DNA of 64,000 bases from Symbiodinium microadriaticum (taxonomy: Eukaryota > Sar > Dinophyceae > Suessiales > Symbiodiniaceae), in assembly GCA_001939145.1 (NCBI GenBank), contig LSRX01000259.1, positions 643,380 through 707,379 of the forward strand, given 5' to 3'. The notes below the pieces were generated by a model, which searched no databases, was not told where the DNA came from, and worked only from the letters and a program-made list of their open reading frames with translations. Made by a program: the position numbers and the translations under genes. Positions 21,243 to 33,605 of the stretch are shown one piece after another. Each line of letters begins with the position of its first letter. Position 1 is the first letter of the stretch.

Positions 21243-22879
21243 ATATATACACAGATATACACGTGCGTACCTACGTACATCATACATACGTACATACATA
21301 CGTACAGTTACATACATGCCAATGTAGCTATAAAGTCGTAGTTATAGTTGTCGTTGTAGTTGTATGAGTCTGCTCTATAGTCTACATGGGGCTCCCTTCT
21401 GAAAAAAATCGCTCCTGAGCCGAGGAGGTCCATCATTGACCAGGTGCGGAGAAAGCTTGTCATGCAGATGTGGCTTTCTTCTATAGCTTGCAACTTCACC
21501 TCGGCGACGGCGTGGCTGGGATGCTTAGCATGGACTGTGGCCCCTATCAACAGCGCGTTGCAGAGGTCGTTGCAATGTCCATCGGCTGGCAGATGAGATA
21601 TCTTTCTCATCGTGGGCCTGGATGCGAAGTGGCGAACCAGGCCCTTGTAGTTGCGGCGGCCAAGGGCACAAAGCCGATCCCGGGAGCTGGTCGGATCCAA
21701 CTGTGGAATATCCGGCAATCCATGCCCCAGCATGCCACCCATGTACAAATTCACAAAGCGCCGTCCGTCCACCTTTGGAAGACGTGTCACACTTGTTGGC
21801 TTCTTCACGCAGTAGTCCTCGCCCTTTGCCCACGGAGAGCAGGGTAGAAAAGTCGAATAATCCACGTTCCGAGGAGGATTCAGACACTGGTCTTCCGGAT
21901 CGCAACCGCGCTGCAGCTCGGATGATGGGCCCAGCTGATCGGAAGCACAGCGAGAGAGTTGCGGCCGCATCCAGGCGACGAGTTGACTGTCCCGGTAGCC
22001 ACCCGGAACTTTGCGGGGGAAGCAAGGATGCATGTTTCGGATGTAGTTTCCTCTGTGCTCATGATAGCGCGTGCGGTTCCCGGTAGTCTGAAAAGCCCGG
22101 TAGGACCACGTGTATCCACGATAGGCTGCTTCCATCACCTCGTTGAGAGAACAAGTGGCAGCGGCGAGCATGGACACCTCCACGAAGTCTTCGAACACTC
22201 GAAAGTTGCGCCGAACTGACCAATGAAAAGCGATACATTTCCGGTCAAAGACGGTGGAGCAGCTGAACATCCTCTCCGGCCGGCAATCCTCATCCCCCAA
22301 GATTGGGGATGATACTGCCGGCTGCTGCACGAGTAGCAGACGCTGAAAGAACCGAGGCGCCGTCTCATCCGGTTCAGGTCTCAAGCCGATATCGCCGCAG
22401 CCACTAGGAGAGCATCCGGGCTTGAAAGTAAACTCGCCATTGTCGTCGGCATAGATGAAATAGTGAAACCTCCTTCCCCGCTCCTTCTCCCAAACATCCC
22501 CCAGTTGCACCACTCGATTGTGTCCCCGTCCCGAGTCCAAGCCGAGCTCCAGGCACAGACGTCGGATCTTCGCGGTTCTGGTGCTGCCAGAACAGGGACC
22601 AAAGATCCCCACCAAAACGAAACTGTTCACGTTCTCGGATATATCCAGCAGCCATTGGGGAATCTCATCATAGCTTTGACTCAGCCACAGGAAGTCTTCA
22701 GAAATTACAGGTGCCAACAGTAAGGCAAACCTCTGCAAATAAATGCACGCCAAGCACATAGCAGGGCAAGGGCAAACAGCTACCTTGTCCCTCTTTCCTC
22801 TTGCATGCTGGACGATTTCTGAGTCGAGGCATGACAAGGCTGCAAAGCCACGAATGCTACAAACAACCATCCGCAACAA
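20792..22879 (-). CDS. orphan protein with hydrophobic N terminus, 3-exon model
   Basis: A long open frame runs from ATG at 22879. I model exons 22879-21386, 21108-20971 and 20878-20792 (stop TGA), all joined in phase 0, giving about 572 residues. Both introns have GT donors beginning GTAGAC. The first intron holds the AT/ACGT microsatellite at 21180-21330, so the unspliced frame running through it (ending near 21308) is probably artificial. The first 60 residues are hydrophobic and Cys-rich (CPCPAMCLACIYL), suggesting a signal anchor. Part of that stretch could instead be a 59-bp GT-AG intron. The middle has FVLVGIFGPC and then HYFIYADDNGEF, which faintly recalls acidic motifs of glycosyltransferases. 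That is a weak inference, and I do not recognise the family. The body is Cys- and Arg-rich. Confidence 0.6.
21186..21315. repeat. (TA)n and (ACGT/CATA)n microsatellite
   Basis: Inside intron 1 of the orphan-gene model (21385-21109). Confidence 0.95.
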
Positions 22880-23076
22880 ACATCGTCGGTAGTGACGTCA
22901 TGCTTCCGCCCCCAAGGGGAGAATAATTTCATGCCCTCAAGCAAACTACAAGCAAGAAGCCTGAAGTGCGTAGCCCTGAAGCTTTAACCCCCCCTGCCAT
23001 AAAACCATTTACAACACTAACAATAAACCCGTTCCGAGACCCTTCTGAAACCCTTAAGGAAAACCGGAAAACCGTC

Positions 23077-23217
23077 TGACACCCTATACCGAACCTCCAA
23101 GATGAAGGCCCTAAATATAAATAATCATAGTAGAACCCCTGTAAACCCTAAACCCTTTAACACCCTATACAGAACCTCCAGGAAAAAGGCCTTGAATAAT
23201 CATATTAGAACCCCTGA
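23077..23217. repeat. imperfect direct repeat, about 75-80 bp, two copies
   Basis: Both copies contain ACACCCTATAC, GAACCTCCA, AAGGCC and then AATAATCATA, TAGAACCCCTG in order. Confidence 0.8.
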
Positions 23218-23954
23218 AGCTGAGCTGTTCAAGTTCAAGGCGCCGCTCCCAAGCCGGCTGCGATGTGGATCGGGTCCAACCAGGTCTCGTCCAGGCTTCC
23301 TGGCTCAGGTGTTGTTTTGGTGTTGAGGGCTTAAGGTCTATAGGGTGAAAGGGTCTAGGGGGTTTAGCGGCTTTAGGGGTTTAGGGTTTGGGGTTTACGG
23401 TTTGCCTTTTACCGTCTGCCTCGGGAGCTGTGCAGAATGTGTTTTCGAACGAGGCGATTGGTGCGTCCGACTAGCTTCTCAACACCGGTTTAGGGTTTAG
23501 GGTGGGCGTTCAGCGGAAGGGGGAGTGGGATGAATGAACTATTGTTCTATCAGCGTTTTCTGGAGTCTCAAAAGGAGTCTTTCTGCGGACTCTCTTTTGT
23601 TTTGTTGAGTCTATTGAAGATTTTGGCAGGGTTTAGGAGACGTTGTAGGGTTTCATAAGCACGTCATATATAGAGGTTCTTAACATTGGCAGTACCGTCT
23701 GCACCGCGGCGCAGACTAGCCTCAAACCCGGAAGACCTGCAACCTTACGCACTCAAATCCCAAACCCCTTTTTCACAAGGGACTTGACCCCTAACCCTTA
23801 TAATGCCTAAACCCCTAACCCCTAAACCCGAAATTACCCAACCCTGTCAAAAACCCGAGAACCAAAAAATCCCCAACCGCTGGATTTTCAGCCCAGGCTC
23901 TCCACCAGAAAAGGCTGGGAAACCGCAGACCCCAAACCCGAAATCTGATCTCCA

Positions 23955-24052
23955 TACTGACGTAGGCTCCTAAGTAGTTCCTTTTTGGGATTACCTTATA
24001 GGATTCTAAATATAAACCACAAAAAGGAACTACTTAGGAGTACTGACGTAGG
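23955..24052. mobile_element. 74-bp palindromic element with 12-bp target duplication (family D)
   Basis: The element 23967-24040 has long terminal inverted repeats (CTCCTAAGTAGTTCCTTTTT and its complement). It is bracketed by identical 12-mers TACTGACGTAGG at 23955-23966 and 24041-24052. This is the signature of a recent insertion of a small non-autonomous DNA transposon. No transposase is encoded. Confidence 0.9.
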
Positions 24053-24232
24053 CTTCCCAAGTCCTAGAGCTAACCCTGCAAGGGGGTTCGTAAAAATGGA
24101 AGCAGTGCCTCGTTAAAGTCATCCTTGTACAAAGGTGATCCTTATACAAAGGGTCCTAACTAAGATAATTAATCAAGTCTAGGGCTACCTACTTTAGGGG
24201 TCCTTATAATTGAGGAGGATCGCACCAACCTA

Positions 24233-27085
24233 CTACTCAAAGGCTTCATCATGGCCATTCAGGTGCGGTGTTTTCTGAAACTCCCACTCGCGCTGCACGC
24301 CTGGCCGCGCTTGGTACTTTGCCTTGGCGAAGACATCTTCGGCACTGAGGTAAGGCAAAAGCCTGGCGCGGTCAAGGTTGCAGCGCACGTATTTGATGCT
24401 GGCCCTACCTCTATAAAACGGCACAGGTATGATGCTGCACTGCACGGTGTACTATAGGGTGGTGTTTGAAAAGCGATGAGTAGCCTGAATACAAAACATA
24501 TAGGCCCATGCCATACGACATGGCAGCATAATTGCTATGAAATGCAGCAACGCATGTTCAAACACCACATGTGCAGCGATGAAATGCTACATCTAGCTAC
24601 TTACCCGCTCGTCTCCGTGCTTATAAACCCAAAACCCTAAGCCCTAAACCACAATGTATTAGCTAGGGTTCAATGTTGACGGCCTAGGCCTATAGGATTA
24701 GGGGCCCGAGCAGGGTTTCAGAAGCAGGGAAGCACCTAGTGCCGGGGCGTGTATATAGACATATGTCCTAAGCAACTCTTTGAGACATGGGTTGGATACC
24801 ACAAAAGCGAAGCACATGTCGAACTTAAGAAACGGGGCATGAAGTAGCAAAAGGCCACTTCGTTTGAAACTCACACAGGCAAAAAAAAGGCTTGAGTGCT
24901 GCAAACTGAGAATTACTGTTTCGGCTTCAGTTCTTCGGTTGAGAGCTTTTCTTGGTTCGGGGATGTTCGGGGTGCCTGAACTTACGAACACGTCAACCTC
25001 GGACTGCAAAAGTCCGAAGTTAAGAATCGCGGGTAGGGCTGAGGATTTGAGGACGTTCGGGCTTCAGGCCTTTAGGCGCCCCAAGTCACAGCAGAAAGAA
25101 GTCCCACTCAATACCCACATGCGGTCTAGATTCTGCCAGGTCCTTATTGTGGGCCCCTTTGACCCAGAGCAAAACTCTGGCCTCATACTAGGAGCAACAT
25201 GAACACACACGAAGGAACACAAAGCCCATTTATAAGCAACAACGCATCCGTGCGCAGCTGCACTACGACGCATGAGAGTTCAGAAAATAAGGGACAGTAA
25301 TCTTGGCGCTACTATGCAGGACCCTGAATATAACAGGCCACCAAAGTAATGCCTAGTTCTCTGAAATGCCCCATCTGAATCGAGAGAAAATCCGAGGCCT
25401 TAAGTCCTTAAGTTTTGAGCTCACGGGGTATCCAGGTATCCCATTGCAGAGGTGTGACACCCTAAAACCTGGAATCCTCAAACCTGTATTCCTTAACCCT
25501 AAATCCCCTACCCTCGACCCCCAAACCTCAAACTTCCCAAAGTTCAGAACCCACCTCTCCACCGCACTGCTTTCGCGCAGTTGCGCCGACACCCACACGG
25601 CAAAGTGCACCAGCTGCACGCGCCTTGGAGTCAGGATGCTTGATAAGCTTCCCAACAAAGCCCCAGGGGCCTGTTTCAGTAAGGTGTGCATGGGGATTGC
25701 TATAGGGGCCTGAATGAAAAGCGAGAACAGGGTATTTTGGGGTATTGAATTCTATAGTTGGAATAAGGAGCCTGCAAAATAGTATTGGCAGTTATAGGCC
25801 CCTAAAGGCATCTTTCATCAAGTTAGGAGGTAGTAGCTTCACGACCTCATGTGACGCACATGACCAGCAAACGGTGATACGTTGCATGCGGGAACACCTG
25901 ATCACGGAGACTTGACTGCCAGTTAGATCCAGGGTTGGGCACAATCACATTCTGAAGGCTTACGCCGACATCTAAACGAACACGTCTATGTACGGCCTTC
26001 ACCCCAAGCCCTGAGCAAGTTATGTTGTGGGCCTTGAGGTGCTTGAAGGCGGAATCCAGAAACAAACCTTCAAACCCGTGAGCTGAGGTGTATCAACTAT
26101 CAACGATACCCCCCCCCCCTTAGCCCGAAACCCTAAAAGACCTTTGGAACAGGAGGCCTCGTTGTCCAGCAGCCCTAAACCCTAAAACCCGCTAAGAAAG
26201 GCAGAGGCCTGAAATATTCCTGAATTCCCTTTGGGACCCTGAGACTTGCGAGATCCCTTAGGCTGCTACACCATGTCGAAAACCCCCTACAGTAGCATAG
26301 GGGCCGTGAGAACATAAAGACGATATGGGGGGGTATGTTGTACTGTGGTCTTGCTAAGGAGCTCTCAGGAATAGTATTGGTAATTTCCCTTTTTGTTACA
26401 CCTGGTCTATGCATATGCCAGGAACCGAGGCGCTGTAATTCCTAAACTCTAACCCCTAAACCCTACTCCTCCATTCAACTCTGAAGCCGTGGTGCAAGGG
26501 CCGGCCCTTATAGATGATGACCGAGTTCATCTCTTCACTTGTTCCGCCTGTGTAACTTGGGACGACGGAGACGTTGTTTCTTGTGAGTTTAGGGTTTAGG
26601 GTTCCGGGCTTCGGCCCGTGATTCAACGGGCAACGGGTTTCAGGGCGCATGAGCCTCTGACTGAAAGAAGGTGGGGAGTTGGGGAGCCTGCTACCATCCC
26701 ACAACATCTGCTGTAAAGGCCCGGTGGTCTCGACATGCAAGTAGTATGACGGGAGTTCTGCTTCGGAGAGAAGAGAACTCTCCACCCTGGTTGCTGAATC
26801 CCCTTGCCCAAAAAAGTTAACCGCTCAGCATTATGGTAGGGCGAGATAAGTGCAAAAAGGTAATTTAACGTACAGGTTATAGGTAATCTATAGGTACGTA
26901 ATCAAGCGCTCCAGGTACTGCTGTCCCCATTGCGTCACATCTTGCTCCCCAAACCTTACACTAAACCCCAACGTATCGTTTTGAGCTAGTAGCCTTGCAC
27001 AACGAAACCATTCAGTCCCGAAGAACATGCAAAATCTTTGTCCCAACTCAATACCTGCGGCGAGCAAGCCTCCCAGTTCCTTCAC
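24233..27085 (-). CDS. cluster of candidate exons, one or two unidentified genes
   Basis: Five protein-like minus-strand stretches lie in order: about 27085-26888 (ELGGLLAAGIELGQRFCMFF onward), 26785-26460 (SEAELPSYYLHVETTGPLQQ onward), 26065-25848 (FKHLKAHNITCSGLGVKAVH onward), 25675-25580 (LSSILTPRRVQLVHFAVWVS onward) and 24410-24233 (ASIKYVRCNLDRARLLPYLS, ending at a stop). Their order, strand and spacing suit a multi-exon gene ending at 24233. I did not recognise a family, and I could not prove junction phases as I did for tubulin. Some stretches may belong to different genes or be chance. The last one, bounded by a plausible acceptor near 24415 and a stop, is the strongest. Confidence 0.3.
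25707..25810. repeat. family C element, copy 3
   Basis: GGCCTGAATGAAAAGCGAGA, GGTATTTTGGGGTATTG, then AAGGAGCCTGCAAAATAGTA, TTGGCAGTTATAGGCCCCTA. Same architecture as copy 1. Confidence 0.65.
26301..26400. repeat. family C element, copy 4
   Basis: GGCCGTGAGAACATAAAG, GGGGGGTATGTTGTACTG, then AAGGAGCTCTCAGGAATAGT, ATTGGTAATTTCCC. A diverged copy lying between candidate exons at 26.07 and 26.46 kb. Confidence 0.6.
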
Positions 27086-29389
27086 CGATTAGTGCTTCTT
27101 TTATAAACCCTTCATGTGACTTCTGAACGGCATTAATCATTAAGCGTACCTCTGCGTTTGACACCTCTTTGCCCTTTCTGCTACTGGACTCAGGGCAACG
27201 CTCAACCCTGAGGAAGATTCCCGGCTATTCAACCCGTTGCTTCAAGAGTCTTTATTGCAAGTGCCATCAATGTTAGGGTCCCGATCATTCCCATTCGGTT
27301 ACGATTGCGCATGAAACGGAGGTCAGTGCTGAATGTAGGGTTTAGATTTTAGGTCTCAGGGTAAAGATGCAAGGCTCGCGGCCTTCCACGTTCGCTTTTC
27401 CGCGCAAGGCGCAGAGAAGCCTCTGGCTTGGAGCACCCCAATCCCCACCAGCTTTTTTATTCTTAGTATTGGTTTTCTTCTCTTCTTTGGCTATTATTGT
27501 CGTTATTGTTCTTACGATTATTGTTCTTATGAGCTTTGATCTTCAACACCCCTGCTCTGAACGGGAAGGCCGACACCCCTTACTTGACCAATCAAGATCT
27601 CTGAAATTACGGGGATGGCATCCTCAGTACGATTTCAGACGTGTGGCTTGACCAAATTGAGAGATATGGGTGATATGGGTGTATTGCGAAACCAGGAATT
27701 CGATAAAAACCAACACACGTGCAGTTTTTAATGCTGGGCTAATTGCCTTGTCGAATATGTCTGATCGACTAGAGTCCGCAGGTTGTAACTGGTTGTCCGA
27801 TATGATCTTACTGCACTGAAGAACATAGCTACGACGACGACTGCTACTGCGATGGGGGATGCTATGGGTACTGATTGAGCTCTTGGAACTGTTTTTTTGC
27901 TGCAATTTCACAAAAATCGGCAGAACGATTCGTCGGAGGCACTTTAGAGAACACAAGGATCACCCCGAAGTCTCAAGCCCGAAGGGGCTTCCCAATGCCG
28001 ACGACGGCGATCAAAATCCCAAGGCCCACAGCCGGAATCCTGAATAAGGGTTGAGGGTTTATAAGGCAGTTTAAGGTTTCGAGTGTTCAAGCCGGGTTTC
28101 GAGTTTAGGGTTAAATAGAACCCTATAGGGTGTCCCAGCCCCATGTTAGCGCCCCATGCCTCGGCGGCCCGAGCCCAACCCTATGGGTCCATGCGCTCAG
28201 AATGGTATGTACTTCGGCCTTGAAGTAGTCCCTATATGGGTACTATGGGCCCAATGTATATACTATATGAGTACATGGATCCTTCAGGGTCTCTCAAATC
28301 TATATGCCTTGCAGCCGAAGCCTTTGAACCCTGAGCCTCTAACATCGTTAAACCCCCCAAAAAGCCCTGAAACCCCTAAACCCCAAACGCCAGAATGTTG
28401 GGGTTTGAAGGACTATAAGATTCAAACCCCAAACCCCAAATAAGCCTCGCAAACCCCAAATAAGCCTCGAAAAATCTCGGAATTTTGGAAAACCCTAAGC
28501 CGACTCCTCGATCGCTGGAATGCCGAGGCGCTTTGCCCGAGCCCGGCGCACATTCTCTATATCCAGGCCTTCGTGCTCTTTCGCGTTTGAGGACTTCGGG
28601 TTCAGGGTTTAGTATGGTTTCGACTCACAACACTCGCACAAGGGCTGGCATGGCGTTCGGAGGTCCGAGAGGGTTGAGGTTTACTTTGGGATCTATATGC
28701 CTTCGTGCTCTTTCGCGCTTAGGGTTTTAATTTATGGGGGGTAAGATCTCTGGGTCCAAACTGCCAGGCGGGGTAAGTGGGAGTTTCCATAGCAAGTTCT
28801 ACATGCAGGCTGCGCCCAGCAAGCTGGAATGCTGAAGCTACAGCCTAGACCCTAAACCCGTCTGACTACCCCCAAAACCCTTTTGACACGCTTCGCGATG
28901 CGCGCCCTGCAGCCTTGGGGATGTAGGCTTAAGGGTTTGGGGTTGCAGTTTATCCAGTAGGGGGGTTGAGGGCTTAGGGTTTGAACTTTTAGGCTACGAC
29001 AAGGTAAGTAGGGTTCATCCGACAGCTATTTGGCGGTTTTGATTGTCACTCCGAACAGTATGTAACGAAAACCTGGCCGGTTCCCTACGCCCTAATTAGG
29101 CCCTAATTTCTAAACTGGCAAGGCATTCTCCGCAACAACCAAAACCTCAATACCATGCGAATCGCTCCTAACCCGTGTTAGGTTCTAAGAACCAAGGGGC
29201 GATCGTCGATCTCATCTGCAGACCCAATGAGCTGTTCCTGGCAAGCGTCCCCCCGGCTCTGACATCTCCCATGAAGCTCAGACCTAGCTCCTTTGTTGGT
29301 TATGTTGGGCATAGGAGGAGACAAAGGACACACAACGGCCGAGAACTTGTTTTGGAAACGGCCTGTGCCCAGAAGATGCTGGAATCTAG

Positions 29390-29892
29390 GGGCTTGGTAC
29401 AAAAAGTCCTGCAGCCCCCACACTCCAGACCCGGGCTTCAGGAATTCGACTGTCGCTCTCGGTAGTTCTAGTATCGGCCTTGTGCATGCTTGTTTTTCTC
29501 GCACCCAGCACAACAATGACTACAATATTCAACCCCGGCAAGCCACAGACAATGCGCGTCACCTGTTTCCCAACCCGAAATTTCCTGTCTTGCTCAGATA
29601 AATTCAGCAAGCCAAGACGTTGACATACCACGGGTGGGGGGGTGGGGCTGAATGATTGGCAGTATTCACTACAATGCCGTAACACAGCCATAGCCAAAGC
29701 ACCCAACCCTACTCCATTTTTGCTCGGGCCCACATGTCTCCTCAACGAGGAAGGGCGGCTAAGTGCCAAGTCGAGTGAAGAACTGGGATTTTCGATATGC
29801 ATGCCGGCAGACCTCCAAGAAGTGGATGGGTCGATCCGTCCGAATACTGAAGCCTCGGACATGTTAGCGTTGGGAGTAGCTTCAACAAACAA
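29390..29892 (-). CDS. candidate coding stretch, unidentified
   Basis: An open minus-strand frame of 168 codons contains FVEATPNANMSEASVFGRID followed by a Ser/Arg/Leu-rich part. A plus-strand frame overlaps it (29642-29956) and also looks protein-like, so the strand is not settled by composition. I prefer minus because every secure gene in the window is minus. No family was recognised. A Pro-run near 29640 may be intronic. Confidence 0.22.
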
Positions 29893-31289
29893 CTCAATGA
29901 GTTCTAGGTTCCGTAGGATTTGTGAGATTCTGCTGGGCTTTCAGAGGTCTCGATAGGGCTATAATTAGAATGTAAAGGATCTGTTGGGAGGAGCAAGTGG
30001 GGATATGTAGATCGCTCTGGAGCGGGTCATTTAAAACGTTCGAGTCGAAGCATGGGATTGGTCTTCATTTGGTTTCGAAGTTCTGCTGCGTGCATCCAAG
30101 CACTTGTTGGTCCGACCAGACGTTGTTGAAGGCATCCAATGATGGGGCTTGGTACCTAGGGCTTTCCAGACCTCAGTCAGAGTCTTACTTCAATCGCGAC
30201 GAAACACGGGGCGGCTTTAGGCTGTAAGGTTGTGGCTCAAGATCTGAGGCCTGGAGGTCGGGGCCGGGCGCTCAGGTATTTACAGGTTGGGGCCTTCAGA
30301 CATGCTGACGCAATCATAAGTGTTGTGCCCACATCCCAAAACCCAAGTTTCTATGTCTGATGAGCTCATATACAGCACTGCTGGCTGCTCAGATAATCAT
30401 AGCAAACGAAGAGGGGGGTTTTAGGGTGTAGTGGGACTACGGGCATCGCTTGTTTAATTCAAGATCAAGCTTTCAAGTTTAGCGAGTACCCTGAGACCGA
30501 AGCACAATCTGCGTCAATTGTACAATCAGTTCTACTACAAGCAGGTATGTGTCTGCAACTATCTGCAAACATGCGTGTATGTATATATACATGTGTACAT
30601 AGGTGAATATAGGTACATATTCTTTATTCACTCATGGGGGCCTTTACTCACTCATGGGGACCTTCCTAAACCATGGCACACAATTTGGAATGGATAGCCC
30701 AGCTAAACCACCTTATCAACCCAGCCGATCCAAAAGCTCTGCATCATCCGTTAGAGAGCAGGCAAACACAGGACATAGAAAAGAACCACCAATTCAGAAA
30801 CCTACATCCCTCCAAAAGAATAAGCCCTATCTCACGCTTCGGTACCGGTACATGTCCTGAACTCTGACCCCTGCAACTTGCTTGTACAACCCCAACCACT
30901 CTCCACTGTAGCCCGAAACACTGACTGTTGACGACTAGCCGGTGTCAAATCAAGGTATCTTGGGGAGGTCCCAGTCCACCTCAAGCCCTATAAACCCCTA
31001 GCCCTAATAGGACCCGAACCTCCAGAGCACCCTTAAAACTTTTAAAAAGAACCCTCCTGCCCTGCCTCTTTTTTTGCCCTAACCCCTAGCCTGTACCCCA
31101 AGCCTTATAAACCCCAAGCCCTCAACCCTAGGCCTTACGGACCCTACACCCGAAACCCTTGTAAACCCCGGATATCAGAAGTCTGTCAGCGGGCCTCTGG
31201 ATCCGAGGCTGCGGGAGCCCATCCCACGACTCTGGGCCTGGGTCTGGGTCTTAGGGCTTCTCATGGGCTTTAAACTTTAGGCAGGGCTT

Positions 31290-31385
31290 AGGGATTACGG
31301 GCTAGGGTCTGGGATTAGGGCTTAGGTTTAAGGTTTAGGGTTCAGGGTTTGGGTTTAGGGTTTAGTGTGGGGGTTTAGGGTAGAG
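31290..31385. repeat. telomere-like heptamer island
   Basis: Degenerate TTTAGGG-type units. No gene seen. Confidence 0.85.
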
Positions 31386-32164
31386 TCTTTAGAGTATATG
31401 CTTGGTAACAAAGAACCCTGCCCTTTGTGCCGGTCCCACTTCCTGCCAACACCATACTGAAACCCAGCATGATTCGGAACCTGGAGTATGGAACCCGAAG
31501 CCCGGAAGTAGTGCCCTCCCAAGAAGAACAAGCAGTGGATGCCACAGATTACTGGAATGCCCCTTACTGCTTCACTTTATTGCTCCCACTGACTGGGTTG
31601 AAGCCGAGAGCCGAACCCCCCCAGCCGAGACCCTACAAACTCTAAAACCTAGACTTATAAATCCTAACCCTGATTAAACTTGAGATCCTAAGCACTCAAA
31701 ACCCAAACCCCTGTGAAAGCGAGACGGTCGGTAGGCTGAGAGCCGCACTCCTCCCCCGGACTCCATACGCGACGGAGAAATTGGGCCGGTCGGCCCCTGC
31801 AGGAATCCAGAGATAGAAGGGACACCAAGGCACTAGGGTTTTGTGCTTACTTCGACCTGGGTTCGGTAGACGTCTCGTCTACGGAGAAGTTATCGGATTC
31901 TGGGGTTTTCACCAGGCTTAACTCTAGGATTGCAGCAGAACGAGCAGGAAGTTTTTTAATTAGCAGGCACTGCCAGCATGTTCAATTCTCTGACGTAATT
32001 TACTCCTGAGATGATAATATTAGTAGGGTCTTCTCATGAAAGTAGTCGGAGGTTAACAAGCCACCAAAAGCTCTGTAGCGTGCGCAGCATGAACTGAGCA
32101 TGACTGCTTGCAACTGCCACGCCCAAACTTGACTCACGCCGAGTACAAAACAAACATGCATTGC

Positions 32165-32199
<35 letters not shown>

Positions 32200-32260
32200 A
32201 GAATATAATATAATATATATATATATATATATATTATATNTATATATATATATATATACA
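32165..32260. repeat. (AT)n microsatellite with an unresolved base
   Basis: A run of TA/ATT dinucleotides with N at 32240. Open frames across it are artefacts. Confidence 0.95.
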
Positions 32261-33329
32261 TACCCTATATGCCTCACCCCGACCCCCCAAACACACCAAC
32301 CCACCCACCCATTGACCCATCCGCCTGCCTGCACCCATCCACACAGACAAGCAGAAACCACAGCCACGATGTTTAGAGTTTAGAGGCTCTCGAGACCCTA
32401 GCTAAATCTCCTCAGAACACGTTTTTTTTGCCTAGGGTTTAGGGTTTACGCTCTCACAACTCGGACAAGCCAGGCGAGGTTCATGGTGCGAGGTCTGCGT
32501 GACACAGGGCAGACAGTCCACAAGAAAGACTCCAAGCCAGGAGATAACCACATCTAAGAACCAATCCCACCACGTAGCGAAGATGGACTGCCCCAAGCGA
32601 CAGGTTTACTGCCACTCGACTCTCGAAAGCAGGTCCCGATTAGAAAAAGGAACACCCAACCCAGTCAACAAACCCTAGGGTTTAGGGTTTAGGGTTTGGG
32701 AACTTAAAGCCATGTCTGGCTTCATCGAGGCTGGCTGTTCAGGAACTTCTTGCTGCACAGGCGGGGAATAAGGTTTCGTAGGGCTCTGCAGGAGTCGATA
32801 AGGCTTATTTAAGGGTCTGGACGGCTCAGTGTTCGGACTTGGGGGATGGCTCAGGGCTAATTCTGGGGCTTTCCGGGTTTCGGGGTTCCTCATCAAAGGG
32901 ATAGCTGGCGGATGTCGAGGTTCGTCGGCTTGTAAAAACCCATTCAGAACCCACGGGTTAAAGAGCTTGCGAGGTCAAAAGTTCAGGATTGAGGGCAGCA
33001 CGATCAGACATCTCGATTATGGTGGAACGTTCTTGGACTCGACTGGCCAAAGATGCTCAAATCCAAATCCCACAGAGCAGCTGGGGTTGGGATTCCCAAA
33101 CTTTGGCACCTCGTTGTTGAAGGTTTCGGGTGTCGGGTCCAGGGATGAATGGTGTGGGAGCCATGGTAGCTCCGGCTTCGATTCGGGCTTGGACACGCAC
33201 AAGCTGTTTGCAACTGGACGTCACAGCGGCACGCAGTCCAAGCAATCCGTCACTCTGAACCAGCCATGGCAACTATTGAACCCAGAATCACTGCATCCCA
33301 GACCCCGAATCTTCAACCTAAAATCCTAA

Positions 33330-33605
33330 ACCCTGAAGCCAAAAAGCCAAGCTGTAAGCCCTAAACCTTAAAACCATGGCCCTAAATCCAAAAAGCCAAG
33401 TCCTAAGCCCTAAACCCTAAGACCATAGCCCTAAATCCAAAGACCCAATTTCAAAGGCCCTAAAACCACAGCCCTAAAGCCAAAAGCCCAAATTCTAAGC
33501 CCTAAACGCTTAAACCATAGCCCTAAATCATCCAAAAGCCCAAGTTCTAAACCCTTACACCACAGCCCTTTAAATTCAAAGCCCCAAATTCTAAACCCTA
33601 AACCC
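33330..33605. repeat. minisatellite, about 50-bp heptamer-derived units
   Basis: Five to six degenerate units with AGCCCTAAATCCAAAAGCC, CTAAGCCCTAAACC and ACCATAGCCCT. It appears to have grown from CCCTAAA motifs. Confidence 0.8.

Noticed and set aside
21308-21385. C-terminal YNYNDNYNYD tail of the 523-codon frame
   Set aside because: It comes from a GTTGTA/TATAGTC simple repeat beyond a plausible GT donor at 21385. I treat it as intron.
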